Source: Alphaproteobacteria bacterium
GTDB taxonomy: Bacteria > Pseudomonadota > Alphaproteobacteria > Puniceispirillales > Puniceispirillaceae
Direction of reading: 5' to 3'
NCBI GenBank assembly: GCA_009920665.1
Contig: RFZL01000017.1
Location: forward strand, 1 to 41,910
Length of the DNA: 41,910 nucleotides
Part shown: one piece after another, positions 34,367-41,910 of the stretch
Position numbering within the stretch: the first letter of the stretch is position 1
Layout of the letters: each line of letters starts with the position of its first letter
Notes under the pieces: model-generated
Seen by the model: only the letters and a program-made list of their open reading frames with translations
Told to the model about the DNA's origin: nothing
The model's database searches: none
Made by a program: the position numbers and the translations under genes

Positions 34367-34771
34367 CTAGTCAGCCAGATTCTCCGGCCCGAAGCTTTCC
34401 GGCAGCAGCTCGTCAAGGGTGAAACGCCGCTGCAAGCCGTCCGCGGCGCCGACAAGAACGGGCGTTTCCCCGGCACCGAACTCGCGAATGCGCTGGCGGC
34501 AGGCACCGCAAGGTGTGCACAGAAGATCGCCGTCACCGCCAGCCACGGCAATCATCGTGATCCGCTTGCCACCTGCCATCACCATCGCGGCGATGGCGCT
34601 TGCCTCGGCACAATTGCCGACCGGATAGGCGGCATTCTCGATATTCGCCCCGACATGAATGGCGTCGTTCTCATCGAGGATGGCGGCGCCGACCGGAAAG
34701 CTGGAATAGGGGGCATAGGCGCGGCCCATGGCGGCGATGGCGGCGGCCATCAGCTTTTCGTCATCCTGCAT
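34367..34771 (-). CDS. cdd: Cytidine deaminase
   Basis: A 134-residue zinc enzyme turning cytidine and deoxycytidine into uridine and deoxyuridine. The catalytic NCAEASAIAAM (Cys and Glu) and PCGACRQRIREF (two zinc Cys) are visible. Start ATG 34771 has a perfect AGGAGG at 34777-34782 with 5-bp spacing; a GTG at 34786 is possible but has no site. It is the last gene of the nucleoside transport operon and converges with upp. Confidence 0.95.
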   Translation of the reverse strand: MQDDEKLMAAAIAAMGRAYAPYSSFPVGAAILDENDAIHVGANIENAAYPVGNCAEASAIAAMVMAGGKRITMIAVAGGDGDLLCTPCGACRQRIREFGAGETPVLVGAADGLQRRFTLDELLPESFGPENLAD

Positions 34772-34797
34772 TGATGCCTCCTGCACGTTGCGCCGGA

Positions 34798-36057
34798 CTA
34801 TTCCTTGACATAGGGCTTGCCGATCGCGGCTGGCGGGCGCGCCTGCCCGACAAGCCCGGCAACCACGACAATGGTCGCGATATAGGGTGCCATCGACAGG
34901 AACTCCGATGGAATCGGGGTGTTCAGGATCGACAGTTTCTGTTGGAGCGAATCGGCAAAGCCGAAGATCAACGCCGCCGCCAGCGCGCCAAGCGGATGCC
35001 AGCGTCCGAAGATCATTGCCGCCAACCCGATGAAGCCGCGCCCGAAGGTCATGTTCTCGTCGAACCTGCCGACCGACCCGAGGGTGAACCAGGCGCCACC
35101 GAAACCGGCCACCATGCCGGCCACGATCACATGCGCATAGCGGGTCTTGATGACATCGATCCCCAGCGTGTCGGCGGCGCGTGGATGCTCGCCGACAGCG
35201 CGGGCACGCAAGCCGTGCCGCGTGTGGAAAAGGTAATAGGTCGACAGGGTCACCAGGATCAGCGCGCCGTAGACAAACAGGTTCTGGTTGAACAGGACCG
35301 GTCCGACCAGCGGGATGTCGCCAAGTACCGGAATCTTGAATGACCGGAAGGGTGACGCCTTGTTGAGCCAGCGATATTCGGCGAAGACCTGACTCGAGAC
35401 ATAGGATGTCAGACCAAGGACAAACAGGTTGATCACCACCCCGGCGATAATCTGGTCAACCCGGTAGGTGATCACCAGCGCAGCCAGCAACAGACCGAAC
35501 ACACCGCCGGTGATCATCGCGCAGATGATGCCGGCCCAGCCGCCCATCAGCGAGCCGAACATGGCGCCGGCAAAGGCGCCGGCAAGCAACATGCCCTCGA
35601 TGGCGATGTTGATCACGCCGACACGCTCACACAGGATTCCGCCAAGCGCGGCAAGCGCAATCGGTACCGCGCGCACGACGGTGGCCTGCAGCATGCCGGT
35701 CAGCGAAATGGCCTTGCCGGCTGTGGCCCAGACAAGAAAGGACAGGACCAGAACCAGCAACCCGATACCAAGCGCCAGCGCTGTCCAGCGTCCGCCCCCC
35801 TTCAGGAACAGGCGGGTGCCAAGAAAGGCCAGCAACACCGAGGCAATGACATTGAACCACTGGCTTGGCACCGTCAGATTGCCAACCGCCCATACATCGC
35901 GCGGCCGGGAAATGCGGAAGGTCGATACCGAATCCCACGGCGTGTCGAGAAAGAAGGTAACGACAAGGGCCAGTCCAATCAGAACCGCGCCTGAAATCAT
36001 GGCGCGCCAATCGGTCAGCCTCGGGGTTCCATCCTGTAGCAATGCCGGATTAGTCAT
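34798..36057 (-). CDS. Nucleoside ABC transporter permease (NupQ/YufQ type)
   Basis: About 419 residues from ATG 36057, with roughly ten hydrophobic segments. The core ALGGILCERVGVINIAIEGMLLAGAFAGA is the conserved signature of BMP-associated permeases; AVGEHPRAADTLGIDV is the cytoplasmic coupling loop. A GGAGG site is spaced 8 bp from ATG 36057 and only 2 bp from the alternative 36063. It overlaps the other permease by 8 bp and precedes cdd by 26 bp. Confidence 0.92.
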   Translation of the reverse strand: MTNPALLQDGTPRLTDWRAMISGAVLIGLALVVTFFLDTPWDSVSTFRISRPRDVWAVGNLTVPSQWFNVIASVLLAFLGTRLFLKGGGRWTALALGIGLLVLVLSFLVWATAGKAISLTGMLQATVVRAVPIALAALGGILCERVGVINIAIEGMLLAGAFAGAMFGSLMGGWAGIICAMITGGVFGLLLAALVITYRVDQIIAGVVINLFVLGLTSYVSSQVFAEYRWLNKASPFRSFKIPVLGDIPLVGPVLFNQNLFVYGALILVTLSTYYLFHTRHGLRARAVGEHPRAADTLGIDVIKTRYAHVIVAGMVAGFGGAWFTLGSVGRFDENMTFGRGFIGLAAMIFGRWHPLGALAAALIFGFADSLQQKLSILNTPIPSEFLSMAPYIATIVVVAGLVGQARPPAAIGKPYVKE

Positions 36058-37210
36058 GTTCATCACCTCCCCGACGCCGTTCACGGAACAGGGGCGGGAA
36101 AATCCGGCGCACCAGCAACGGTGCCGCGACAAAGATGATGATCAGCGCCTGCATGATCCCGATCATGTCGATCGACACGCCGGCATCGACCTGCATCTGA
36201 CGCCCGCCCGCCTCCAATGCGCCGAACAGCAGCCCGGCAAGAAGGATGCCGACAGGATGCGATCGCCCGAGAAGTGCCACTGCGATGGCGTCGAAACCGA
36301 TCCCGGCGGTAAAGCCCGGGGTGGCGCGGCCCAGCACGCCGCTGACCTGGGTCGCGCCGGCCAGACCGGCCAGCGCACCGGCGATGGCCATGGCCATGAC
36401 AATGGTCAGGCCGGCCCGGATGCCGGCATAGCGCGCGGCCCCCGGGTTTTCACCGGAGATGCGAAAGGCGAAGCCGAGTTTCGAGCGGAAGAGCAGCCAG
36501 TAGATGACCGCCACCGCCGCCAGCATGATGAAAAGCCCGGCATGAAGCCGCAGATTGCCGTCGAGGAACTCGAGGATGCGGGGCAGCTCGGCGGTTTCGA
36601 GAACCGCTTTCGAGATCGGGTCGGACCGCCCCTCCTTCTGGATGAAGGGCTGGCGAAGCATATAGTCGAGAAGGCGAATGGAAATCAGGTTGAGCATGAT
36701 CGTCGAGATGACCTCATGTGCGCCGGTCGCCGCCTTCAGAAGACCGGCGATGGCGGCATAAACCGCGCCAATGGCAAGCCCGACCAGCAGTACAAGCGGC
36801 AGATGAAGCCAGATCGACAGGCCGGTGACCGAAAAGCTGGCAATGGCGGTTGCCAGCCCGCCAACAACCATCTGTCCCTCGGCGCCGATATTGAACAGTC
36901 CGGCGCGGAAGGCCAACCCGATCCCCAGCCCGGCCAGCACCAGCGGTATGGCCGCTGTCAGGGTTTCCGAAATGGCGTGAAGCGAGCCGACAGACCCATG
37001 CGCCATGGCGATGAAGCTCTGCAGGATTGTCGCCGGTGCCACCGAGGTCGCCATCATGATCAGGGCGCCGATCAGCATGGCAAGGAACATTGCCGCCAGC
37101 GGCAGGATGAACAGCTCGCGCAAGGATGACCGGCTGTCGATGGCCGGCGCGAGAAGCGCCTTCATCTCCGGCGGCATTGCCGGGCCGGATGATTGTGCCT
37201 CGCCGCTCAT
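36050..37210 (-). CDS. Nucleoside ABC transporter permease (NupP/YufP type)
   Basis: A 386-residue integral membrane protein with about nine or ten helices. GLAFRAGLFNIGAEGQMVVGG is the signature shared with its partner, and ISGENPGAARYAGI is the coupling loop. HEVISTIMLNLI is typical of this family. It pairs with the other permease as a heterodimer. It overlaps the ATPase gene by ATGA at 37207-37210. Confidence 0.93.
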   Translation of the reverse strand: MSGEAQSSGPAMPPEMKALLAPAIDSRSSLRELFILPLAAMFLAMLIGALIMMATSVAPATILQSFIAMAHGSVGSLHAISETLTAAIPLVLAGLGIGLAFRAGLFNIGAEGQMVVGGLATAIASFSVTGLSIWLHLPLVLLVGLAIGAVYAAIAGLLKAATGAHEVISTIMLNLISIRLLDYMLRQPFIQKEGRSDPISKAVLETAELPRILEFLDGNLRLHAGLFIMLAAVAVIYWLLFRSKLGFAFRISGENPGAARYAGIRAGLTIVMAMAIAGALAGLAGATQVSGVLGRATPGFTAGIGFDAIAVALLGRSHPVGILLAGLLFGALEAGGRQMQVDAGVSIDMIGIMQALIIIFVAAPLLVRRIFPPLFRERRRGGDEHD

Positions 37211-38766
37211 GCCGCGCTCCCCCGGGTTTCATCCCGGGTTTCATCCCGGTTGATCCCCTGATTCACTCCGGCCATGGCAAGACCGATGGCGTTGCGGTCG
37301 GCGCCGCCGCCCCGGTTGTCGAATTCGGCGGCAATCCGGCCCTCGAACATCACATAGATCCGGTCCGACAGGTCGAGAATTTCATCAAGTTCGGAGGAAA
37401 TGATCAGCACTGCATTGCCGCGGTCGCGGCAGGCGATGAGCTGCTGGTGGATATATTCGATTGAACCGACATCGACGCCGCGGGTCGGTTGTGAGGCGAC
37501 AATCAGCTTGACGTCACGTTCAAGCTCGCGCGCGATAACCATCTTCTGCTGGTTGCCGCCCGACAGGCTGCCGGCGCCAAGAAAGACGCTTGGTGTGCGA
37601 ACATCATAGCTGAGGCACGCTTCGGCGGCGCGGGCATGAACCCGTCGCCAGTCGATCTGCACGCCGGTGGTGACGCTGTCATCATAATAGCTGTTGAGCA
37701 CCATGTTCTCGGCGACGGTGAAATTGCCGACCATCCCCGATTTGTGGCGATCCTCGGGAATATGCGCGATCCCCATACGGTGGCGCTGGCGGACACTGGT
37801 GCGGGTGATGTCCTGTCCGGCAAAGCCGATCTTGCCGGCGGTCGCCGGGGACAGGCCGGTGATCGCCTCGACAAGTTCGGTCTGGCCATTGCCCTGAACA
37901 CCGGCAATGCCGACAACCTCACCGCCATGCACCGACAGGTTGATGTCGACAAGGCGGGCATCCTGCGCGGCATCAAAAAGACTGACTCCGGCAAGTTCCA
38001 GCACGGTGTCGCCGGGGGTTGCCTCGGCCCGGCCAACAGAAAAGCTCACCGGCCTGCCGACCATCATCTCGGCAAGATCGGCCTCGGAAAAGCTGGCCGG
38101 ATCGCCCTGCCCGACAACCTGTCCCTGGCGCAGCACACTGACCCGATCGGCAATTTCGAGAATTTCATGAAGCTTGTGGGTGATGAAGACGATGCCCTTG
38201 CCGGCATCGCGAAGCGCCCGCACGATGGCGAAGAACTCCTCGACCTCCTGCGGGGTCAGAACCGCCGTCGGCTCATCAAGAATCAGAACATCGGCAGATC
38301 TGAAAAGAACCTTCAGAATTTCGACCCGCTGCTGGATTCCGACGGGCAGATCCTCGATCAGCGCGTCGGTCGGCACCTCCATGCCATAGCGTGTGTTGAT
38401 CTCCTGAACCTGGGCGCGTGCCGCCTCAAGGTCGAGATAATCCACGCCGGATGTCGGCTCGACGCCGAGGATCACATTCTCGACGACGCTGAATACCGGC
38501 ACCAGCATGAAATGCTGATGCACCATGCCGATGCCGCTGGCGATGCTGTCGCCGGGACCGGTGAAGACTGCCGGCATGCCATCAATCAGGATCTCGCCGG
38601 AATCCGCGCTGTAAAGCCCGGACAGAATATTCATCAGGGTCGATTTGCCGGCGCCGTTCTCACCAAGAAGGCCAAGCACCTCGCCGGCGCGGATGTCCAG
38701 GTTGATATCCTGGTTTGCCTGCACCGGGCCAAAACGCTTGCTGATTCCGCGCAGCTCGATATCCAT
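37207..38766 (-). CDS. Nucleoside ABC transporter ATP-binding protein, two fused ATPase domains
   Basis: A 519-residue sugar/nucleoside-type ATPase energising the permease pair. The first domain has Walker A GENGAGKST (35-43), signature-like LPVGIQQRVEILK and Walker B VLILDEPTAVLT. The second has a degenerate Walker A (GVQGNGQTE), signature LSGGNQQKMVIAREL and LIVASQPTRGVDVGS in place of a full Walker B. This asymmetry is normal for the family. Start ATG 38766 gives MDIELRGISKRFG; no strong ribosome site. The C-terminus has a DETR DETR repeat from a 12-bp duplication (37221-37244). Confidence 0.94.
   Translation of the reverse strand: MDIELRGISKRFGPVQANQDINLDIRAGEVLGLLGENGAGKSTLMNILSGLYSADSGEILIDGMPAVFTGPGDSIASGIGMVHQHFMLVPVFSVVENVILGVEPTSGVDYLDLEAARAQVQEINTRYGMEVPTDALIEDLPVGIQQRVEILKVLFRSADVLILDEPTAVLTPQEVEEFFAIVRALRDAGKGIVFITHKLHEILEIADRVSVLRQGQVVGQGDPASFSEADLAEMMVGRPVSFSVGRAEATPGDTVLELAGVSLFDAAQDARLVDINLSVHGGEVVGIAGVQGNGQTELVEAITGLSPATAGKIGFAGQDITRTSVRQRHRMGIAHIPEDRHKSGMVGNFTVAENMVLNSYYDDSVTTGVQIDWRRVHARAAEACLSYDVRTPSVFLGAGSLSGGNQQKMVIARELERDVKLIVASQPTRGVDVGSIEYIHQQLIACRDRGNAVLIISSELDEILDLSDRIYVMFEGRIAAEFDNRGGGADRNAIGLAMAGVNQGINRDETRDETRGSAA
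37221..37244. repeat. 12-bp direct duplication in the ATPase C-terminus
   Basis: CCCGGGTTTCAT occurs twice in tandem, with a degenerate third copy following. It encodes the repeated tetrapeptide DETR near the end of the ABC ATPase. It is a minor slippage-type duplication. Confidence 0.85.
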
Positions 38767-38780
38767 AAAAACCGGCTCAC

Positions 38781-38822
38781 AAAAAAAAGTTCCGCCGTCC
38801 CCACGCAATCAGGGGACAGCGG
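38781..38822 (-). terminator. Strong intrinsic terminator after the binding-protein gene
   Basis: Read on the minus strand: an 11-bp stem (CCGCTGTCCCC / GGGGACGGCGG, one G-U pair), a 9-nt loop and, after AAC, eight T residues. It starts 13 bp after the BMP gene stop and precedes the ATPase gene. It should end most transcripts, so the binding protein would be made in excess over the transporter core. Confidence 0.9.
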
Positions 38823-38835
38823 ATATGTTACAGGA

Positions 38836-39861
38836 TCAGCCGCCGACGTTGATCGAACCGGCGATGATGCCAGCACGGATCTCTTCCACCTCGGCCTTCA
38901 GCGCTGCCGGAACGGCGCTGTCAAAGCTGTGGTATGGCGCGATGCCGACGCCATCATTGGCAAGCGTGCCAACAATCATGCCGCCTTCGAACGTCCCGTC
39001 CATGGCCTGCTTGATGACCTGCATGACGGTTGAATCCATGCGCTTGAGAACGGAGGTCAGGTAAACACCGGGGTTGTTGGTGTCCTTGACTTCCATATCC
39101 GCGTCCACGCCGACGATCTTCAGCGCGTCAGGACCAAGCTCGGTCGCAAGCGCGGCGGATCCGAGTCCAACCGGACCGGCAACCGGCATCACGATGTCGG
39201 CACCTTCGTCATAGAGGTTCTGCGCAAAGGCGCGGCCATCATCCAGGCTCTCGAAATTGCCGGTGAAGAGACCTTCCTTGCTCTCGGGGTTCCAGCCAAG
39301 GACCTGAACATTGGTGCCCTTCTGGCTGTTATGATAGGCAACACCGTAATAGAAGCCGTCCATGAAGGCCGTCACCGGCGGGATGTTGATGCCACCAAAA
39401 GTGCCAACGACGCCTGTCTGGGACATGCCTGCCGAAATGTAGCCTGCCATGAAGGCTGCCTGGTTGGTTGCGTAGACCTGGCCGAGAACGTTTGGAATGG
39501 TCGGGTCATAGGCCATGTCGACAATCGAGAATTTCGCACCCGGATTGGCGCCCGCCGAGGTGGCGGTTGCGTCGGCCATCAGAAAGCCAACGGAAATGAT
39601 GATGTCGCATTTGGCGTCGAGGAGCGCGTTGAGGTTCGGCTCATAGTCCGTTTCGGACTGCGATTCCAGATAACGACCATCAATGCCGTAAGACTTCATG
39701 GAGTCCTGCACGCCCTTCCAGGCGGTTTCGTTAAAGCCGGAATCGTCAATGCCACCAACATCGGTTACCTGGCAGGCGGTGAAAGCCGACGCGCCGCCAG
39801 CCGAAGCAAGCATGAATGCTGCCGCGATTCCTGAAGTCAGTGCAGCCTTTTTCATAAACAT
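38836..39861 (-). CDS. BMP-family nucleoside-binding periplasmic protein
   Basis: About 341 residues. A signal peptide (KKAALTS..., hydrophobic core, cleavage near ASA-FTA at about 26) leads to a Med/BmpA domain: DVGGIDDSGFNETAWKG, CDIIISVGFLMADA, GGINIPPVTAFMDGF and VVGVDADME-type strand. BMP proteins with YufPQ-type permeases bind purine or pyrimidine nucleosides; no lipobox is seen. GGGAG at 39870-39874 is 8 bp from ATG 39861 and 2 bp from ATG 39867. A 155-bp gap separates it from the oxygenase; it holds an ATAGG-TT-CCTAT repeat (39950-39961) but no sure promoter. Confidence 0.92.
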   Translation of the reverse strand: MFMKKAALTSGIAAAFMLASAGGASAFTACQVTDVGGIDDSGFNETAWKGVQDSMKSYGIDGRYLESQSETDYEPNLNALLDAKCDIIISVGFLMADATATSAGANPGAKFSIVDMAYDPTIPNVLGQVYATNQAAFMAGYISAGMSQTGVVGTFGGINIPPVTAFMDGFYYGVAYHNSQKGTNVQVLGWNPESKEGLFTGNFESLDDGRAFAQNLYDEGADIVMPVAGPVGLGSAALATELGPDALKIVGVDADMEVKDTNNPGVYLTSVLKRMDSTVMQVIKQAMDGTFEGGMIVGTLANDGVGIAPYHSFDSAVPAALKAEVEEIRAGIIAGSINVGG

Positions 39862-40016
39862 GTTCATATCTCCCGTTTCTTTGTGGCGCATGACCCACAG
39901 CCACGCCGCCGGTATGATGAAACGCCGGACCCCGACGTTAATCACCTACATAGGTTCCTATCCTGTTTTGGCGGGACAGTCCAATTTCTTTGCGCTGAAA
40001 ACTGTCTATGTGACGC

Positions 40017-40847
40017 CTATTTCAGGCCAATCTCCCTCAGTCTCTGCTGCAGATACTGGTCCGCTGTCACATCCGGGCGCAACGGGGCGTCGGGACGTGG
40101 ATGCAGAAACATCGGCATCGAGTAGCGCGATACATTATGGCCGCTGTCAGGGTTGGTGACGCGGTGCGTTGTCGAAGGAAAATAATTGTCCGTCGCCATC
40201 GCCAGCATGTCGCCATTATTGATCGTGATCATCCCCGGGTCGCAGGCAATATCGTGCCAGTTACCATCGGCATCCTGCGCCTGCAGGCCGGGCTTCGAGC
40301 CCGAAAGCAGCAGTGTGATCAGATTGATATCCTCATGCGCCGCGGCGCGGATCGCCCCCGGCTCGGCATCCTCGACTGGCGGGTAATGCAGGATCCGCAG
40401 CAGGGACTGGTCGCTGCCCTCCATCATCTCGCCAAGCGGCATCGACAGCTTGCCGGACACACTGGTGGGCGCGCGGTTTTCAATCCAGCCAAGAAGCTCG
40501 CGCCCCAGCGATTCAAGGTCAGTATAGATCTGACGTGTCAGGTCATTCAGCTCATCGGGAAGCCGGCAGCCCGGATAGACATGGAAGAATTCCTTCAGAT
40601 CCTTCATCGGCGAATCCTTGGCGTTTTCGGACCGGAAGGCGAAATAGCCGTCATGTGCCGGCGGCTCCACCGCATAGGTGAATTTATCCTCGCCAGCAAA
40701 GAACCGCCCCCAGGCATCATAGATGGCGTCGATCCGCTCCGGTGTGATCGGGTGGTTCGCCAGCACCGCGAAACCGGTCTCGCGAAGTGATCTTTCAAGT
40801 GTCTCGGCGGCATCTGCCGCCCTGTAATCAACGGTTTCGACCTGCAT
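40017..40847 (-). CDS. 2-oxoglutarate/Fe(II) oxygenase, isopenicillin-N-synthase-like
   Basis: A 276-residue non-haem iron dioxygenase. The iron ligands are His171 and Asp173 (AAHEDINLITLL) and His228 (STTHRV); Arg241 and Ser243 (RYSMPMF) are the 2-oxoglutarate-binding RxS. The N-terminal DIOX_N-type part has TGFAVLANHPI. The substrate is unknown. The stop of the nucleoside hydrolase is 1 bp before its ATG, and GGGGG precedes it, so the two are co-expressed. Because thymine 7-hydroxylase belongs to this family, a nucleobase or nucleoside substrate is a reasonable guess; amino acid or secondary-metabolite substrates remain possible. Confidence 0.9.
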   Translation of the reverse strand: MQVETVDYRAADAAETLERSLRETGFAVLANHPITPERIDAIYDAWGRFFAGEDKFTYAVEPPAHDGYFAFRSENAKDSPMKDLKEFFHVYPGCRLPDELNDLTRQIYTDLESLGRELLGWIENRAPTSVSGKLSMPLGEMMEGSDQSLLRILHYPPVEDAEPGAIRAAAHEDINLITLLLSGSKPGLQAQDADGNWHDIACDPGMITINNGDMLAMATDNYFPSTTHRVTNPDSGHNVSRYSMPMFLHPRPDAPLRPDVTADQYLQQRLREIGLK

Positions 40848-40848
40848 G

Positions 40849-41907
40849 TCAGCCCCCTGTGACTGTTTTCCCTGAATGATGTTTTTGCCCCTGTTGTTCA
40901 TGACCCTGTTGTTCATGACCGTGAGGTTTGTGGGCATGGTGGTTGCGTCGCCGCGTGGCTACGCTGTCATCGGCGGTTGCCACCACCTGCATGAAGCGGG
41001 CGCGGGCGGCCGGCGAATCAACCTGCATCGCGACCGACACATCCCGCCTGCCTTCGCCGCCGGCGACGGTGCGCCCGATTTCGCTACCGTCGCAGATGAC
41101 CGAGATCGGCATCGTCTCGAAATCGAACAGATGTGGATCGGTGATGGCCAGAATGGCGGACGGATCATGCATGAAACAAATCCTCTCGCCAAGCTTGGCC
41201 TCGTGAAAGTCGAAATAGAATTCCGTCGCCGCCTGCAGGAACCCGCCGATGCTGGGAGACTCTGTTGCGAGGTCGGCGAAATCCTGTGGGCTGCAGCGGG
41301 TTTTCTCGGTGACATCCAGCCCGACCATGGTGACATCCCAGTCGGCGGCAAAAACAAGGTCTGCCGCGTCCGGGTCATTCCAGATATTGGCTTCGGCACA
41401 GTCGCTCACATTGCCATGGCGGGCGGCACTGCCCCCCATCACAACGACGCGTCCGGCATGTCTGGCGATTGACGGGTCATACGCCAGTGCCGCAGCCAGA
41501 TTGGTCAGCGGCCCGACCGCGCAGATGATGATCTCTCCCGGCGCGGCGGCACAGCTTTCGCACAGATAGCGTGCCGCGCTCCGTGGGTCGGCGGCGCGGT
41601 CGGGTGCCGGCGCCGGCAGGCTGCCGAACCCTTCCGGTCCATGAACAAAATCCGCCGGCGGTTCCGGGGCGCGGCGCAACGGCACCGGCGCGCCGCCGGC
41701 AATGACCGCCGGGTGTCCGGCCATCTCGGCAAGATGGAGGGCATTGCGGGTCGCCCGTGTGGCCGTGACATTGCCGAAAATCGTTGTCAGGCCGATTACC
41801 TCCAGCCGGGGGTCGGCAAAGGCCTGGTGAATGGCCATGGCATCATCAATCCCGGGATCGGTGTCGATAATGATTTTCTGCGGCGCGGCACCCGGCATCG
41901 AAATCAT
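40849..41907 (-). CDS. Inosine-uridine-type nucleoside hydrolase with His-rich tail
   Basis: About 352 residues reaching the right edge of the window; ATG 41907 is a plausible start, ATG 41898 is another, and an outside start cannot be excluded. The calcium-binding DTDPGIDDA is at 15-23, AVGPLTNLA at about 130-138, EANIWNDPDAA at about 172-182 and the ligand-bearing HDPSA at 247-251. It splits nucleosides into base and ribose. The last about 30 residues are rich in His, Gln and Gly (nine or so His in 323-344), not usual for the family, and derive partly from a 15-bp duplication. Confidence 0.9.
   Translation of the reverse strand: MISMPGAAPQKIIIDTDPGIDDAMAIHQAFADPRLEVIGLTTIFGNVTATRATRNALHLAEMAGHPAVIAGGAPVPLRRAPEPPADFVHGPEGFGSLPAPAPDRAADPRSAARYLCESCAAAPGEIIICAVGPLTNLAAALAYDPSIARHAGRVVVMGGSAARHGNVSDCAEANIWNDPDAADLVFAADWDVTMVGLDVTEKTRCSPQDFADLATESPSIGGFLQAATEFYFDFHEAKLGERICFMHDPSAILAITDPHLFDFETMPISVICDGSEIGRTVAGGEGRRDVSVAMQVDSPAARARFMQVVATADDSVATRRRNHHAHKPHGHEQQGHEQQGQKHHSGKTVTGG
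40891..40920. repeat. 15-bp direct duplication in the nucleoside hydrolase tail
   Basis: CTGTTGTTCATGACC occurs twice in tandem (40891-40905, 40906-40920). On the minus strand it encodes GHEQQ twice in the histidine-rich C-terminus. The multiple-of-three length keeps the frame. Confidence 0.95.
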
Positions 41908-41910
41908 CCC

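Noticed and set aside
35468-37129. Long plus-strand open frame opposite the two permeases
   Set aside because: The permease frames show clear membrane helices and family motifs; the plus-strand product is charged low-complexity sequence without a domain.
37636-39033. Long plus-strand open frame opposite the ATPase and binding protein
   Set aside because: Crosses a strong terminator and two firmly identified genes; no recognisable domain.
1-41910. tRNA, rRNA, CRISPR arrays, insertion sequences
   Set aside because: No cloverleaf-like tRNA, rRNA stretch, spaced direct-repeat array, transposase frame or terminal inverted repeats were recognised.

Overview
The window is chromosomal DNA of an alphaproteobacterium, roughly 55-62% GC by eye, with long runs of overlapping genes (many ATGA/GTGA stop-start overlaps). 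Two classical alphaproteobacterial gene orders identify the class: hemE-hemJ-rho-...-mnmE-mnmG-rsmG-parA on the left, and ppsR/PDRP-maf-coaE-dnaQ-secB-fxsA-timA-smr on the right. I cannot name the genus.

The junction of the two blocks (about 8572-8921) is very probably the chromosomal replication origin. It lies between hemE and the PEP synthase/PPDK regulator, as in Caulobacter and Rickettsia. It has a 77% AT stretch and several DnaA-box-like sequences. All genes to its left except ogt run on the minus strand, and the first genes to its right run on the plus strand, so both arms are transcribed away from it. Two perfect 16-bp parS palindromes lie inside rsmG (1652-1667) and ogt (5354-5369). 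parA is present, but parB does not follow it; instead a convergent, much more GC-rich DUF1638 gene fragment fills the left edge.

Layout. 1-309: DUF1638 fragment (+). 316-5078: parA, rsmG, mnmG, mnmE (-). 5208-5726: ogt (+). 5723-8571: rho, hemJ, hemE (-). 8572-8921: oriC. 8922-11821: ppsR, maf, coaE, dnaQ (+). 11893-13047: secB and fxsA (-). 13181-15820: Tim44-like gene, smr, XRE regulator, GNAT, HIT (+). 15902-17395: comM (+). 17368-20405: gshB, BON lipoprotein, yraN, rsmI (-), divergent from lppC (20510-22384, +). 22395-24916: hemW, rdgB, rph (-). 25061-26116: hrcA (+). 26109-27793: two unrecognised genes (-). 28060-32994: grpE, dnaK, dnaJ, dapB (+). 32991-34771: tdk (-), upp (+), cdd (-). 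34798-41907: a nucleoside uptake and breakdown operon (-).

How the genes work together. The left block covers chromosome segregation, tRNA and rRNA modification, transcription termination and haem synthesis. The grpE-dnaK-dnaJ set is the Hsp70 chaperone machine; grpE and dnaK each have a good RpoH (sigma-32) type promoter, whereas no CIRCE operator was seen although hrcA is nearby. The right end is a pyrimidine/nucleoside salvage island. A nucleoside hydrolase and a 2-oxoglutarate/Fe(II) oxygenase lead into a BMP-type binding protein, an ABC ATPase, two permeases and cytidine deaminase, with uracil phosphoribosyltransferase and thymidine kinase alongside. A strong intrinsic terminator after the binding-protein gene probably sets its excess over the transporter. 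No tRNA, rRNA, CRISPR array or transposase was seen. The least ordinary items are the origin with its parS sites and missing parB, the oxygenase inside the nucleoside operon, and an acidic protein with a histone-H1-like tail inserted between hrcA and grpE.
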